DNA of 51,282 bases, taken from positions 1 through 51,282 of the forward strand of contig DKEG01000064.1 in NCBI GenBank assembly GCA_002452095.1, given 5' to 3'. A program made the position numbers and the translations under genes. Origin of the DNA: Bacteroidales bacterium UBA6828. Lineage in GTDB: Bacteria > Bacteroidota > Bacteroidia > Bacteroidales > Paludibacteraceae. This document shows, piece by piece, positions 39,573 to 47,902 of the stretch (within the stretch, counting starts at the first letter, position 1; the number at the start of each line of letters is the position of its first letter). Below the pieces are notes generated by a model that worked only from the letters and a program-made list of their open reading frames with translations, ran no database searches and was not told the origin of the DNA.

Positions 39573-39604
39573 TTTGCAGGAACCGCGATTTTGGTGTACC
39601 TTTG
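39573..39604 (+). promoter_or_regulatory. Promoter for rSAM/lipoprotein operon
   Basis: TTTG (39573-39576), a 20-base spacer, TACCTTTG (39597-39604), 76 bases before the lipoprotein ATG. Confidence 0.8.
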
Positions 39605-39680
39605 CAGAACACTAATTATGAGAACATATAATTAGCCGTTAATTAACCATTAATTTTGCAGATACAAAATATAAATAGAT

Positions 39681-39974
39681 ATGAAACGGAAGATACTGAG
39701 TAAGATTAATGTGCTGTTGGGAACAATCAGTCTGGCTTTGGCGGGTTGTCATACGCAGAAGAGTGCCACGAATGGCGAATATGGTGTGGTGGCGTTGTAC
39801 GGCGTGCAGGTGGAAGATTACCGCCCTGTGGTGACCGAGCAAGCGGAGAATACAGCCAAATCGGATTCGATTAAGCCTGTTCCGCAGACGCAGGACTCGG
39901 CCAAAGTAGGCGATATGCCTCGCCGTGACCCGCAGATAATGGTAAAATACGGGGTTATGATACCGAGGGACTGA
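39681..39974 (+). CDS. Small lipoprotein of rSAM/lipoprotein system (likely modified substrate)
   Basis: The 97-aa lipoprotein begins MKRKILSKINVLLGTISLALAGC (lipobox, Cys23), the characteristic start of the TIGR04134-like lipoprotein that accompanies a radical SAM enzyme in Bacteroidetes. The mature part carries three YGV motifs: EYGVVALYGV at residues 33-42 and KYGVMIPRD at 89-97. Between them is a Pro/Gln/Ser-rich, apparently disordered linker. The cognate rSAM gene starts 52 bases downstream. I infer that the YGV segments are the modified sites; the chemistry is unknown. Confidence 0.8.
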   Translation: MKRKILSKINVLLGTISLALAGCHTQKSATNGEYGVVALYGVQVEDYRPVVTEQAENTAKSDSIKPVPQTQDSAKVGDMPRRDPQIMVKYGVMIPRD

Positions 39975-39984
39975 TAGGAGGATT

Positions 39985-40018
39985 GTAAATTTGTAAGTGT
40001 GTAAATTCGTAAATTGAC
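39985..40018. repeat. TTTGTAAGTGTGTAAATT repeat
   Basis: GTAAATTTGTAAGTGTGTAAATTCGTAAATT lies between lipoprotein and rSAM genes; it closely matches 36283-36312 upstream of the LptG-like gene. Confidence 0.75.
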
Positions 40019-40026
40019 AAGTTCCT

Positions 40027-41130
40027 ATGGATTTCCGTCTTCGACTGGCACTGCGGCTTGAGCAGTTGCGACGCCGCAATCTGAAGAGCCTCCACCCGTT
40101 GCAGCAGTTGTTCTGGGAGAGTACGCTGCGCTGCAATGTACATTGCCTGCATTGCGGCAGCGATTGTGTGTCGTCGGTAACGCAGCCCGATATGCCTGCA
40201 GAGGATTTTCTGCACGTGATAGATACCGAGGTTACGCCGCACGTGGATCCGCACAAGGTGCTGGTTATCATATCTGGAGGCGAACCGCTGATGCGCAAGG
40301 ACTTGGAGCAGGTGGGGCGTGCGCTCTACGACCGTGGCTATCCGTGGGGAATGGTAACCAACGGACTGGCACTCACGCCTGAGCGTTTTCGTGCGCTGCG
40401 CAAGGCGGGATTGCGCTCCATGGCAATTAGTCTGGATGGCTTGAAAGATGACCATATATGGCTGCGGCAGCACCCTATGGCTTTTGAGGGGGCGTGCAGA
40501 GCGATACGTTTGGCTGCGGGCGAGAAAGACCTTGCATGGGATGTGGTAACGTGTGCGAACCAGAGGAATATAGAGCGTCTGGGCGAGATACGCGATTTGA
40601 TTTGGAGCCTCGGTGCTCGCGACTGGCGGGTATTTGGAATAGACCCGATGGGGCGTGCAGCGCAGCACCCTGAACTGATACTGACGGACGGGCAGTTCCG
40701 GCAACTGTTGGATTTTATTGTGTCAGAGCGGGAAGCGGGACGGCATGTGAGTTATTCGTGCGAGGGGTTTCTCGGAGATTACGAGGGCAAGGTGCGCGAC
40801 CATTTGTACCAGTGCGCGGCGGGGCTGTCGATTGCGTCTATTCTGATAGACGGCAGTATATCGGCATGTACCAGTATCCGTGGCAAATACTACCAGGGGA
40901 ATATCTATAAGGATTCGTTTTGGGACATTTGGGAAAACGGTTTCCGGCAGTACCGCAACCGTGATTGGATGCGCAAAGAGGCGCCATGCAAGGACTGCAA
41001 GGTGTTCGGGTTCTGCGAAGGGAACGGTATGCACCTGCGCAGGGAGGACGGCAGCCTGATGCTATGCCATCTGCACAGGTTGGAACGCAAGTCCGACTTG
41101 GAGGTGCAAGAAAGTGGTAATGCGGAATAG
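40027..41130 (+). CDS. Radical SAM/SPASM enzyme of rSAM/lipoprotein system
   Basis: This 367-aa enzyme has the [4Fe-4S] radical SAM motif CNVHCLHC (Cys36, Cys40, Cys43), the SAM-binding ISGGEPLMR (83-90) and a C-terminal SPASM domain with Cys245, 263, 281, 321, 324, 330 and 347 available for auxiliary clusters (CTSIRGKYYQGNIYKDSFWDIW, CKDCKVFGFCEG). This fits the TIGR04133-type rSAM/SPASM protein paired with the upstream lipoprotein. Enzymes with SPASM domains usually modify peptides (thioether, epimer or C-C links), so it probably modifies the lipoprotein before or after export. The reaction is not known to me. Confidence 0.9.
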   Translation: MDFRLRLALRLEQLRRRNLKSLHPLQQLFWESTLRCNVHCLHCGSDCVSSVTQPDMPAEDFLHVIDTEVTPHVDPHKVLVIISGGEPLMRKDLEQVGRALYDRGYPWGMVTNGLALTPERFRALRKAGLRSMAISLDGLKDDHIWLRQHPMAFEGACRAIRLAAGEKDLAWDVVTCANQRNIERLGEIRDLIWSLGARDWRVFGIDPMGRAAQHPELILTDGQFRQLLDFIVSEREAGRHVSYSCEGFLGDYEGKVRDHLYQCAAGLSIASILIDGSISACTSIRGKYYQGNIYKDSFWDIWENGFRQYRNRDWMRKEAPCKDCKVFGFCEGNGMHLRREDGSLMLCHLHRLERKSDLEVQESGNAE

Positions 41131-41252
41131 TTTGTATTATAGTATTTCCTTTCTTGTCGGGCTACCGGACAAAAAAGAAATAGTCAACTTGATTTAGGAC
41201 AAGACAGTGCGTTTTGTTAAGATTTACTTTCCGTTGATCAAGAGCCACCGCT

Positions 41253-41297
41253 TACGAAGGAACTACGAAGGAACTACGAAGGAACTACGAAGGAACG
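41253..41297. repeat. ACTACGAAGGA 11-bp tandem array (x4)
   Basis: Four 11-bp units lie in the 246-base gap between the rSAM gene and pdxB. Flanking direct repeats of TTTTGTTAAGATTT lie at about 41212-41226 and 41317-41331. No ORF is credible here. Confidence 0.9.
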
Positions 41298-41376
41298 TCG
41301 AACCGACAAAAATGCACTTTTGTTAAGATTTTAGACCTGTTCTTAATTCATAATCCATCATTCATCATTATCCGCC

Positions 41377-42339
41377 GTGTTGTTGGTTATAGACAAATAT
41401 ATCCCTTTCATCAAAGAAACCATTGAGCAGACCGCTCTGCCCGATTGGCGGAACGTGAATGTTTTGGCGTTGGAACCGGAAGAAATCACACCGCAGGCAG
41501 TGCACGATGCCGATGCACTGATTGTCCGTACCCGCACCCGAATCAACAGAGACTTGCTCGATGGGAGCAGTGTCCGCTTGGTGGCGACCGCCACCATAGG
41601 CTACGACCATATTGACAGGGACTATTGCCGTGAGGCGGGTATCGCGTGGATCTCCTGTCCGGGGTGCAATGCGCAGGCGGTTTGCGACTACATAGAAGAA
41701 GCCTTGCTAGAGCAAAAAACACCGTTGAAATCGAAGAAAATCGGTATTGTCGGCGTCGGACATGTGGGTACGCTTGTGGCAAAAATGGCGGAGCAACACG
41801 GTATGCAGGTACTGCTCAACGACCCCCCCCGCGGAATAGGGGTTTCTCTCGATGAAATCGCACATAATTGCGATATTATTACCTTCCATACCCCGCTGAC
41901 CCGCGACGGGCAATACCCCACATACCATCTCTGCAACGAGACCTTTCTGGCACAATGCCGACCCGATGCACTGATTATCAACGCCGCTCGCGGAGGTATC
42001 GTGGACGAGGAGGCGTTACTGCGCTCGCACCACCCTTCTATCATAGACACATGGGAGAACGAACCCCGTCTGAACCGCGACTTATTGGCATTTTCGCAAC
42101 TGGCATCTTTCCATATTGCGGGCTATTCCGTACAGGGCAAATACAATGCCTCGCAGACCTGTCTGACGGCTTTCGCACAACAATTCGGACTCTCGCCTTT
42201 GCAGATTGACAAAAAAGCAGTAACTTTGCAACAAAAATCCGGCGATAGTGCTTCGGGCTGGCTGCAGCGTGTGTCCGACTCGCTCAAAGCGCAACCCGAC
42301 CGGTTTGAGCAACTGCGTAAACAATACAAACTAAGATAA
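41377..42339 (+). CDS. pdxB: 4-phosphoerythronate dehydrogenase PdxB
   Basis: PdxB oxidises 4-phosphoerythronate in the DXP-independent-named branch of pyridoxal phosphate synthesis (deoxyxylulose pathway). The 320-aa D-2-hydroxyacid dehydrogenase has IVRTRTRINRDLLDG, VATATIGYDHIDRDYC, GCNAQAVCDYIEEALL, the NAD-binding IGIVGVGHVGTLVAKMAEQHGM, FHTPLTRDG, LINAARGGIVDEEAL (catalytic Arg), DTWENEP and HIAGYS. Start GTG 41377 gives MLLVIDKYIPFIKE. A promoter for proS is embedded in its last third. Confidence 0.92.
   Translation: MLLVIDKYIPFIKETIEQTALPDWRNVNVLALEPEEITPQAVHDADALIVRTRTRINRDLLDGSSVRLVATATIGYDHIDRDYCREAGIAWISCPGCNAQAVCDYIEEALLEQKTPLKSKKIGIVGVGHVGTLVAKMAEQHGMQVLLNDPPRGIGVSLDEIAHNCDIITFHTPLTRDGQYPTYHLCNETFLAQCRPDALIINAARGGIVDEEALLRSHHPSIIDTWENEPRLNRDLLAFSQLASFHIAGYSVQGKYNASQTCLTAFAQQFGLSPLQIDKKAVTLQQKSGDSASGWLQRVSDSLKAQPDRFEQLRKQYKLR
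42198..42228 (+). promoter_or_regulatory. Promoter for proS, inside pdxB
   Basis: TTTG (42198-42201), a 19-base spacer (AAAAAAGCAG core), TAACTTTG (42221-42228). It encodes IDKKAVTLQQ of pdxB while driving proS from about 42235. Confidence 0.7.
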
Positions 42340-43829
42340 TGGCAAATTTTCAGAAACTGACACCTCGGGCTGTCGATTACTCGAAGTGGTATAATGAGTT
42401 GGTCGTCAAAGCCGACCTGGCAGAGCAGTCCGCTGTGCGCGGATGTATGGTAATCAAACCTTATGGCTATGAGATTTGGGAACGTATCCAACAGGCGTTG
42501 GACAGCCGTTTCAAAGAGTACGGAGTAAAAAACGCATACTTCCCCTTGCTCATACCTAAGTCCTATTTCAGCCGCGAGGCGGAGCATGTGGAGGGCTTTG
42601 CCAAAGAGTGCGCCGTCGTAACACACCACCGCCTGATGAATGACCCAGAGGGCAAAGGCGTTATCGTCGATCCGGACGCCAAATTGGAGGAGGAACTCAT
42701 TATCCGTCCTACCTCGGAAACGATCATCTGGTCAACATACAAGAACTGGATCTCCAGTTACCGCGACCTGCCCGTGCTGTGCAACCAGTGGTGCAACGTG
42801 ATGCGCTGGGAGATGCGTACTCGTCTCTTCCTCCGTACCGCCGAGTTCCTTTGGCAGGAAGGACATACCGCCCACGCTACACGCGAGGAAGCCGATGCAT
42901 TTGCACAGCAGATGCTCAACGTCTATGCAGACGTGGCGGAGAACATTATGGCAATCCCCGTGGTAAAGGGCGTCAAATCGCCTAACGAGCGTTTTGCCGG
43001 TGCCGTCGAGACCTATTGCATCGAGGCTATGATGCAGGACGGCAAGGCGTTGCAGGCAGGTACGAGCCATTTCCTCGGGCAGAACTTCGCCAAGTCATTC
43101 GACGTGCAGTTCCTTAGCAAGGAAAACAAATACGAGTACCCGTGGGCTACCTCTTTCGGTGTATCAACCCGCCTGATGGGTGCGCTTATTATGACCCACT
43201 CCGACGACAACGGACTCGTACTCCCGCCGCACCTCGCCCCGATACAGGTGGCAATCGTACCTATCTTCAAAACACAGGAGCAGTTGGACGCGCTGCTCGC
43301 GAAACTCAATCCGATTGCCGACAACCTCAAGCAGATGGGTATTCGCGTCAAGGTGGATACATCCGAGAAATACACGCCGGGCTACAAGTTCGCCGACTAC
43401 GAACTCAAAGGCGTGCCTGTGCGTCTGGCTATGGGCGGACGCGACTTGGAAAACGGCACTATCGAAATCGCACGACGCGACACGATGGAGAAATCCACCG
43501 TCGCACTCGACGGTATCGAATTGTACATCAAGAACCTGCTTGAGGAGATACAGGCAAACATATTCCAAAAGGCACTCAACTTCCGTATCGCCAACACCCG
43601 CGAGGTAAACTCCTACGACGAGTTCAAGGAAGAAATCAAAAAAGGCGGTTTCCTCCTCTGCCACTGGGACGGTACGCCCGAAACGGAAGAGAAGATCAAA
43701 GCCGATACCAAGGCGACTATCCGCTGTATCCCTATGCACGACCTGCCGGGACACAAGAGCGAACCCGGTACGTGTATGGTAACGGGCAAACCCTCCAAAG
43801 GACGTGTCATCTTCGCTATTGCGTACTAA
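42339..43829 (+). CDS. proS: Prolyl-tRNA synthetase (archaeal/eukaryotic type)
   Basis: The 496-aa class II synthetase charges tRNA-Pro. It shows motif 2/3-type segments: LIIRPTSETIIWSTYKNWISSYRDLPVLCNQWCNVMRWEMRTRLFLRTAEFLWQEGHTAHA and the motif 3 region TSFGVSTRLMGALIMTHSDDNGLVLPPHLAPIQVAI. The anticodon-binding domain and a C-terminal zinc-binding-like tail follow (IRCIPMHDLPGHKSEPGTCMVTGKPSKGRVIFAIAY). It lacks the bacterial YbaK insert, so it is the archaeal type, common in Bacteroidetes. It overlaps pdxB by one base. Confidence 0.95.
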   Translation: MANFQKLTPRAVDYSKWYNELVVKADLAEQSAVRGCMVIKPYGYEIWERIQQALDSRFKEYGVKNAYFPLLIPKSYFSREAEHVEGFAKECAVVTHHRLMNDPEGKGVIVDPDAKLEEELIIRPTSETIIWSTYKNWISSYRDLPVLCNQWCNVMRWEMRTRLFLRTAEFLWQEGHTAHATREEADAFAQQMLNVYADVAENIMAIPVVKGVKSPNERFAGAVETYCIEAMMQDGKALQAGTSHFLGQNFAKSFDVQFLSKENKYEYPWATSFGVSTRLMGALIMTHSDDNGLVLPPHLAPIQVAIVPIFKTQEQLDALLAKLNPIADNLKQMGIRVKVDTSEKYTPGYKFADYELKGVPVRLAMGGRDLENGTIEIARRDTMEKSTVALDGIELYIKNLLEEIQANIFQKALNFRIANTREVNSYDEFKEEIKKGGFLLCHWDGTPETEEKIKADTKATIRCIPMHDLPGHKSEPGTCMVTGKPSKGRVIFAIAY

Positions 43830-43838
43830 TCACACCTG

Positions 43839-43880
43839 CTATGCAACTTGCTCCGCACAAGGGCAGGTTGCATAGTTTTA
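43839..43880 (+). terminator. Terminator after proS
   Basis: Stem CTATGCAACTTGC / GCAGGTTGCATAG, then TTTTATTC. Confidence 0.8.
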
Positions 43881-43910
43881 TTCAATTATACAACTGAACA
43901 ACATAATAAC

Positions 43911-45887
43911 ATGAAAAAGACTACAACTCTCCTGCTCACTCTCTTGCTGCTGTCTGCCAATGCCTTTGCGGGTATCACTACCTATACTTTCACCAATGCC
44001 CAATGGACAAGCAAACAGGGTACAACCGCCTGCGACGGCAAGACCGACGGCTGGATCTCCGATAAGGACGGCAATGACTATAGCAGTGCCTACCAGATAG
44101 GAGTGAAAGTGACAGCCAAAGGCACGGGCGCGGGAGCAACCTCGGTGCGGTCGTTCACCGGTGTGCGCCGCCTGACATTCAACTATGCCACCACTACCCG
44201 AGGGCAGGGCAGCATACGCATCCAAATAGGCGGCAATGCGCCCATAGACACTGCGTTCAGTATCTCCAATCCGAAAAACAGCGATCTGACCATCGTCCTC
44301 CCAACGGAGCAGACGGGTAAAATACGCTTCCAAATCAACTGTACCCGCAATTCAATATACCTCAATTCGGTTTCCGTCCGCTCTGCCGAGGGCGCAAGCC
44401 CTGAGTTTACACAGAGTACATTCCGCCTGGTAACGGACATACATTCATTGCGCGACTCCGACCAGGTCATCTTCGGTGTTGCCGACGGCACAACACCTAT
44501 GCTGATGGGCTACTACAACGAAACCGTCAGCAAAAACAATATCCACGCTATCAACGGCATCTATTCCGCCGACCGTAATACGGTCAATGCCAACGAAGAA
44601 GCAATCTACACTCTCCGCAAAGTGCTTGATGCCAACGGAGACACTGCCTATATCTTCCAAGACGAACTCCGTTACGAAGAAGCCTACCTCGTGGCAAACG
44701 GCGGCAAGACAAAAAACAAACTCGCCCTGTGGACAAACTACACCTCAAAGGACTATGGCAACTACGGCGTATGGACAATGACCGTCGCACCTGGCGGCGC
44801 AGCCACAATAATGAGTCAGGGGACAAGCACAGGTAAGTATATACAGTATAACAGTGCCGATAAACTCTTCGGTTGTTACGCCGACCCGCATAAGTTTACC
44901 CCCGTATGTCTCTACCGCGAAACGCCGGCAGTCGGTACGGATAAACCTGCCATAGCCGCCCCGCTCGTCCATTTCGGCGAGGTCTGCCTGTCCGGCACGG
45001 AGGTATCGGGTAGCAAGACCGTTACCGTGAACGCCGTGCGCCTGACCGGGGATATACAAGCCACGCTGCGCCACGGCAAAACCTTTGCCCTTTCGGCGCA
45101 AACGCTTGACCGCGACGGCGACCAACTGACCGTCTCCTATCGTGCCACCGGGGCGGGGATGTATATCGATACGCTTGACCTCGTTAGCGGAGACACCCGC
45201 ACTTCTGTAACGGTTCTGCTCAGCGTGGCACCGCAGCAGACTATCGCCGAGGCGGTACGGAACGAGGACTTTGCCACCGTCTATCTTAACCCCGTGGTGG
45301 TAACCAAGAAATACGACCGCTACATCTTCGTGCGTGATGACTCGGGCAGTATGCTCATCTACGATGGTACGGACACCAACGGCAAACCCTTCGGACAGGG
45401 CTTGTCCAAAGGCGATGTGCTGACAGGCGTACACGGACGCTATCAGAACTATTACGGCGTACCCGAACTGTCGCCCGTGGAGGCGTGGACGGTAGGCAGC
45501 ACCAAAGCAGAGTGCCTGCCTGACTCGAATATCCTTGCCTTGGATAGCGCAGATGTGTGCCGCTATGTCGTATTGGACAGCGTAGTTGTTAGCGGTGAAC
45601 AATGTACCTACCGCGGCAGAACCTACGCCCTCGCAGACAAGTTCAATATCGGCACTTTGGTGGAAAACCGCCCGACCCGCATAGAAGCCATTGTGTCGTA
45701 TGACCGGAACGTGCTGACGCTGTGGATCATCAGCCAAACGGTTTACCCCGAACCGACCGCTTTGGATAATATCAGTCAGAACTGTTCTTCGTCTCCTGCA
45801 TATACGCCCATCGGGCAACCTGTTTCTGACGATTATCACGGAATAGTCATACAGAGAGGTAAAAAAACACTGCAATACAAACCATAA
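43911..45887 (+). CDS. Large exported protein with OB-fold-like region and T9SS-like C-terminus (cargo 1)
   Basis: This 658-aa protein has a signal peptide (MKKTTTLLLTLLLLSANAFA). A beta-rich N-terminal region (about 30-170) resembles carbohydrate- or choice-of-anchor-type sandwiches. At about 455-560 an OB-fold-like module of the kind common in Bacteroidetes surface proteins is seen (TIAEAVRNEDFATVYLNPVVVTKKYDRYIFVRDDSG...). The last about 45 residues (TALDNISQ...GQPVSDDYHGIVIQRGKKTLQY) match a type IX secretion sorting signal. It is likely secreted or surface-attached; function unknown. Confidence 0.72.
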   Translation: MKKTTTLLLTLLLLSANAFAGITTYTFTNAQWTSKQGTTACDGKTDGWISDKDGNDYSSAYQIGVKVTAKGTGAGATSVRSFTGVRRLTFNYATTTRGQGSIRIQIGGNAPIDTAFSISNPKNSDLTIVLPTEQTGKIRFQINCTRNSIYLNSVSVRSAEGASPEFTQSTFRLVTDIHSLRDSDQVIFGVADGTTPMLMGYYNETVSKNNIHAINGIYSADRNTVNANEEAIYTLRKVLDANGDTAYIFQDELRYEEAYLVANGGKTKNKLALWTNYTSKDYGNYGVWTMTVAPGGAATIMSQGTSTGKYIQYNSADKLFGCYADPHKFTPVCLYRETPAVGTDKPAIAAPLVHFGEVCLSGTEVSGSKTVTVNAVRLTGDIQATLRHGKTFALSAQTLDRDGDQLTVSYRATGAGMYIDTLDLVSGDTRTSVTVLLSVAPQQTIAEAVRNEDFATVYLNPVVVTKKYDRYIFVRDDSGSMLIYDGTDTNGKPFGQGLSKGDVLTGVHGRYQNYYGVPELSPVEAWTVGSTKAECLPDSNILALDSADVCRYVVLDSVVVSGEQCTYRGRTYALADKFNIGTLVENRPTRIEAIVSYDRNVLTLWIISQTVYPEPTALDNISQNCSSSPAYTPIGQPVSDDYHGIVIQRGKKTLQYKP

Positions 45888-45910
45888 CGCTAATAATTAT
45901 TTATATATTG

Positions 45911-45942
45911 CTTGCGTATGTCAATTATTTTGCGTACTTTTG
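45911..45942 (+). promoter_or_regulatory. Promoter for T9SS cargo 2
   Basis: CTTG (45911-45914), a 20-base spacer, TACTTTTG (45935-45942), 53 bases before the ATG. Confidence 0.75.
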
Positions 45943-45994
45943 CACCGATTAGAAACAACTGCAATACTAACCTATTCTCAAAATTCAATTTATT

Positions 45995-47800
45995 ATGAAG
46001 AGACTATTACTTTTGGCAACGGCACTGCTCACCCTAAGTACTATGCACGCCGAACTAATCTTACACGAAAGTTTCGACCGGGAACTTGGGCAACTGACAG
46101 CAGGAAAACGTATAAATTGCAATGACAGCACCAAGTGGTGGTCTTATGCAGGATGGACAGGTAATGCGGAAAAGCCAACCGACCCTATTATGGTAACCGA
46201 AGGTTCACTTTCATATCCCGGATATGCCGCTACCGCTACAGGCAACAAGGTACAACTCCAGCAAGTCAACGGAACAAGCGATGTGCGTTATTTCCGTGAG
46301 CACAAAGAAGATAACTATGAGGGAAGTGTTTACGCTGCTGCTATTGTCAATGTAGAAAGCGCAACTTCAACTGTGGATTATTTCTTCGGATTAAGTAACG
46401 GATATACCACTTGTTCAAGAATATATGCAAAAGCAGAAAGTCCAGGATTTCAATTAGCCATAACAAAAGGATCGGAATTGAAAACAGATTTGCAATATAC
46501 ACAAACGCTCAAATACAATACGGATTATTTGGTTGTTCTTGAATATGTTATCAGGAAAGGAAGCAAGAATGATAGCGTCAATCTGTATGTAAATCCGACA
46601 AAAGACCGCCAAGTACCGACTCTTGTATGCAATATGAAATTGGCTAACGAGAAAAATGATGTAGCATCTATTGCCGGCGTATATCTGCGTCAAAAAACAA
46701 ACGGACCCAAAGTGGCTGTGGACGAAATCAAAGTGGCAACCGCATGGGAAGACCTATTTATAGGCGGAAATACTCCTGTGGAAGAACCGGCAGAAATAAC
46801 TGTTAACCCTGCTTCTTTCAATCAACTACAAGGCTATGTAGGTGAGACCTACACCCAAACATTTACGGTAAACGGTAAAAATCTGAAAGAAGATATTACC
46901 CTCACCAGCGACAATGCAGACGTTACTTTGGATAAATACACCATCAGCAAAGATGCAGCCACAGATGTAGCGGTTACTATGACCATTGCGCCCAAAACAG
47001 AGGGCGACGGTTCTTATCAAATCACACTCACATCGGGTGAAGCAACCGCTACCGTAACTCAATCATATTGGAACAAAAACATCCATACGGCTGCTAATAT
47101 CGCCGAACTCAACACTTTGGCTGCTACGGCAACTGATGCTCCTGTTTATATCAAATACACCGGCGAGGCTGTGGTAACGTACAAGTACAACCAGAGCGGT
47201 GATAAACTGTATCTGCAAGATGCTACCGCAGGTGTCTTTATCAACGACTCTTACTGGGGCGACGAAATAAAACGTGGCGACAAAGTAACCGGTTGCATAG
47301 TATATGCGGACGCGCAAATGTCCGTAGGAGGAATAATGTATATCGGTACAGAACGGGGTATCAAAGTTCTCAGCCACGACAATGAGGTTACGCCGAAAAC
47401 AGTAACCCTTGCCGAACTACAGGCTAACCCGGCAGACTATCTCTGCCAACTGGTAAAGGTGGAAGGTGTTACTTTCGCTAATACAGACGCTTTCGCCAGT
47501 GGCGACCAGATTAAACAGGGAGAAAATACAGCCACTGTCAACCTGATTGCAGGCAACGACTTGATCGGTACTATCAAACCCAACAAAGCCGATATTACCG
47601 CTATTTCCAGCACCACCACTGGCAAAGTGCTGCGCATACGTGACAAACAGGATGTGGTTGCCGTAAGCACGGCTATTGACAATATCGCAACCGGTGCGGA
47701 AATCGAGATCTATACCATATCGGGTATGCGCGTATCGGAGTTGCAACCGGGTGTAAACATCATCCGTCAGGGCGACAAGACCTATAAGGTAGTCCGCTAA
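45995..47800 (+). CDS. Large exported beta-rich protein with T9SS C-terminal domain (cargo 2)
   Basis: The 601-aa protein has a signal peptide (MKRLLLLATALLTLSTMHA). An N-terminal concanavalin/LamG-like region follows (ESFDRELGQLTAG... to about residue 255), then an Ig-like repeat (EITVNPASFNQLQGYVGETYTQTFTV...) and an OB-fold-like module (about 370-560, DAPVYIKYTGEAVVTYKYN..). It ends with a clear type A T9SS signal: AIDNIATGAEIEIYTISGMRVSELQPGVNIIRQGDKTYKV. It should cross the outer membrane by the T9SS; ligand or activity unknown. Confidence 0.8.
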   Translation: MKRLLLLATALLTLSTMHAELILHESFDRELGQLTAGKRINCNDSTKWWSYAGWTGNAEKPTDPIMVTEGSLSYPGYAATATGNKVQLQQVNGTSDVRYFREHKEDNYEGSVYAAAIVNVESATSTVDYFFGLSNGYTTCSRIYAKAESPGFQLAITKGSELKTDLQYTQTLKYNTDYLVVLEYVIRKGSKNDSVNLYVNPTKDRQVPTLVCNMKLANEKNDVASIAGVYLRQKTNGPKVAVDEIKVATAWEDLFIGGNTPVEEPAEITVNPASFNQLQGYVGETYTQTFTVNGKNLKEDITLTSDNADVTLDKYTISKDAATDVAVTMTIAPKTEGDGSYQITLTSGEATATVTQSYWNKNIHTAANIAELNTLAATATDAPVYIKYTGEAVVTYKYNQSGDKLYLQDATAGVFINDSYWGDEIKRGDKVTGCIVYADAQMSVGGIMYIGTERGIKVLSHDNEVTPKTVTLAELQANPADYLCQLVKVEGVTFANTDAFASGDQIKQGENTATVNLIAGNDLIGTIKPNKADITAISSTTTGKVLRIRDKQDVVAVSTAIDNIATGAEIEIYTISGMRVSELQPGVNIIRQGDKTYKVVR

Positions 47801-47816
47801 CCACACAACACATAAC

Positions 47817-47855
47817 CATACCCCAAAAACGTCTGAACAACGCTTTTGGGGTATG
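47817..47855 (+). terminator. Hairpin between cargo 2 and cargo 3
   Basis: CATACCCCAAAAACG pairs with CGCTTTTGGGGTATG (one G-A or G-U position) around a 9-base loop. No T-tract follows, so it may attenuate or stabilise mRNA rather than terminate. Confidence 0.7.
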
Positions 47856-47902
47856 CTATCCTTAGGGTATGCACAGGGAAAAACGACAAGAAATATACAC
47901 TT

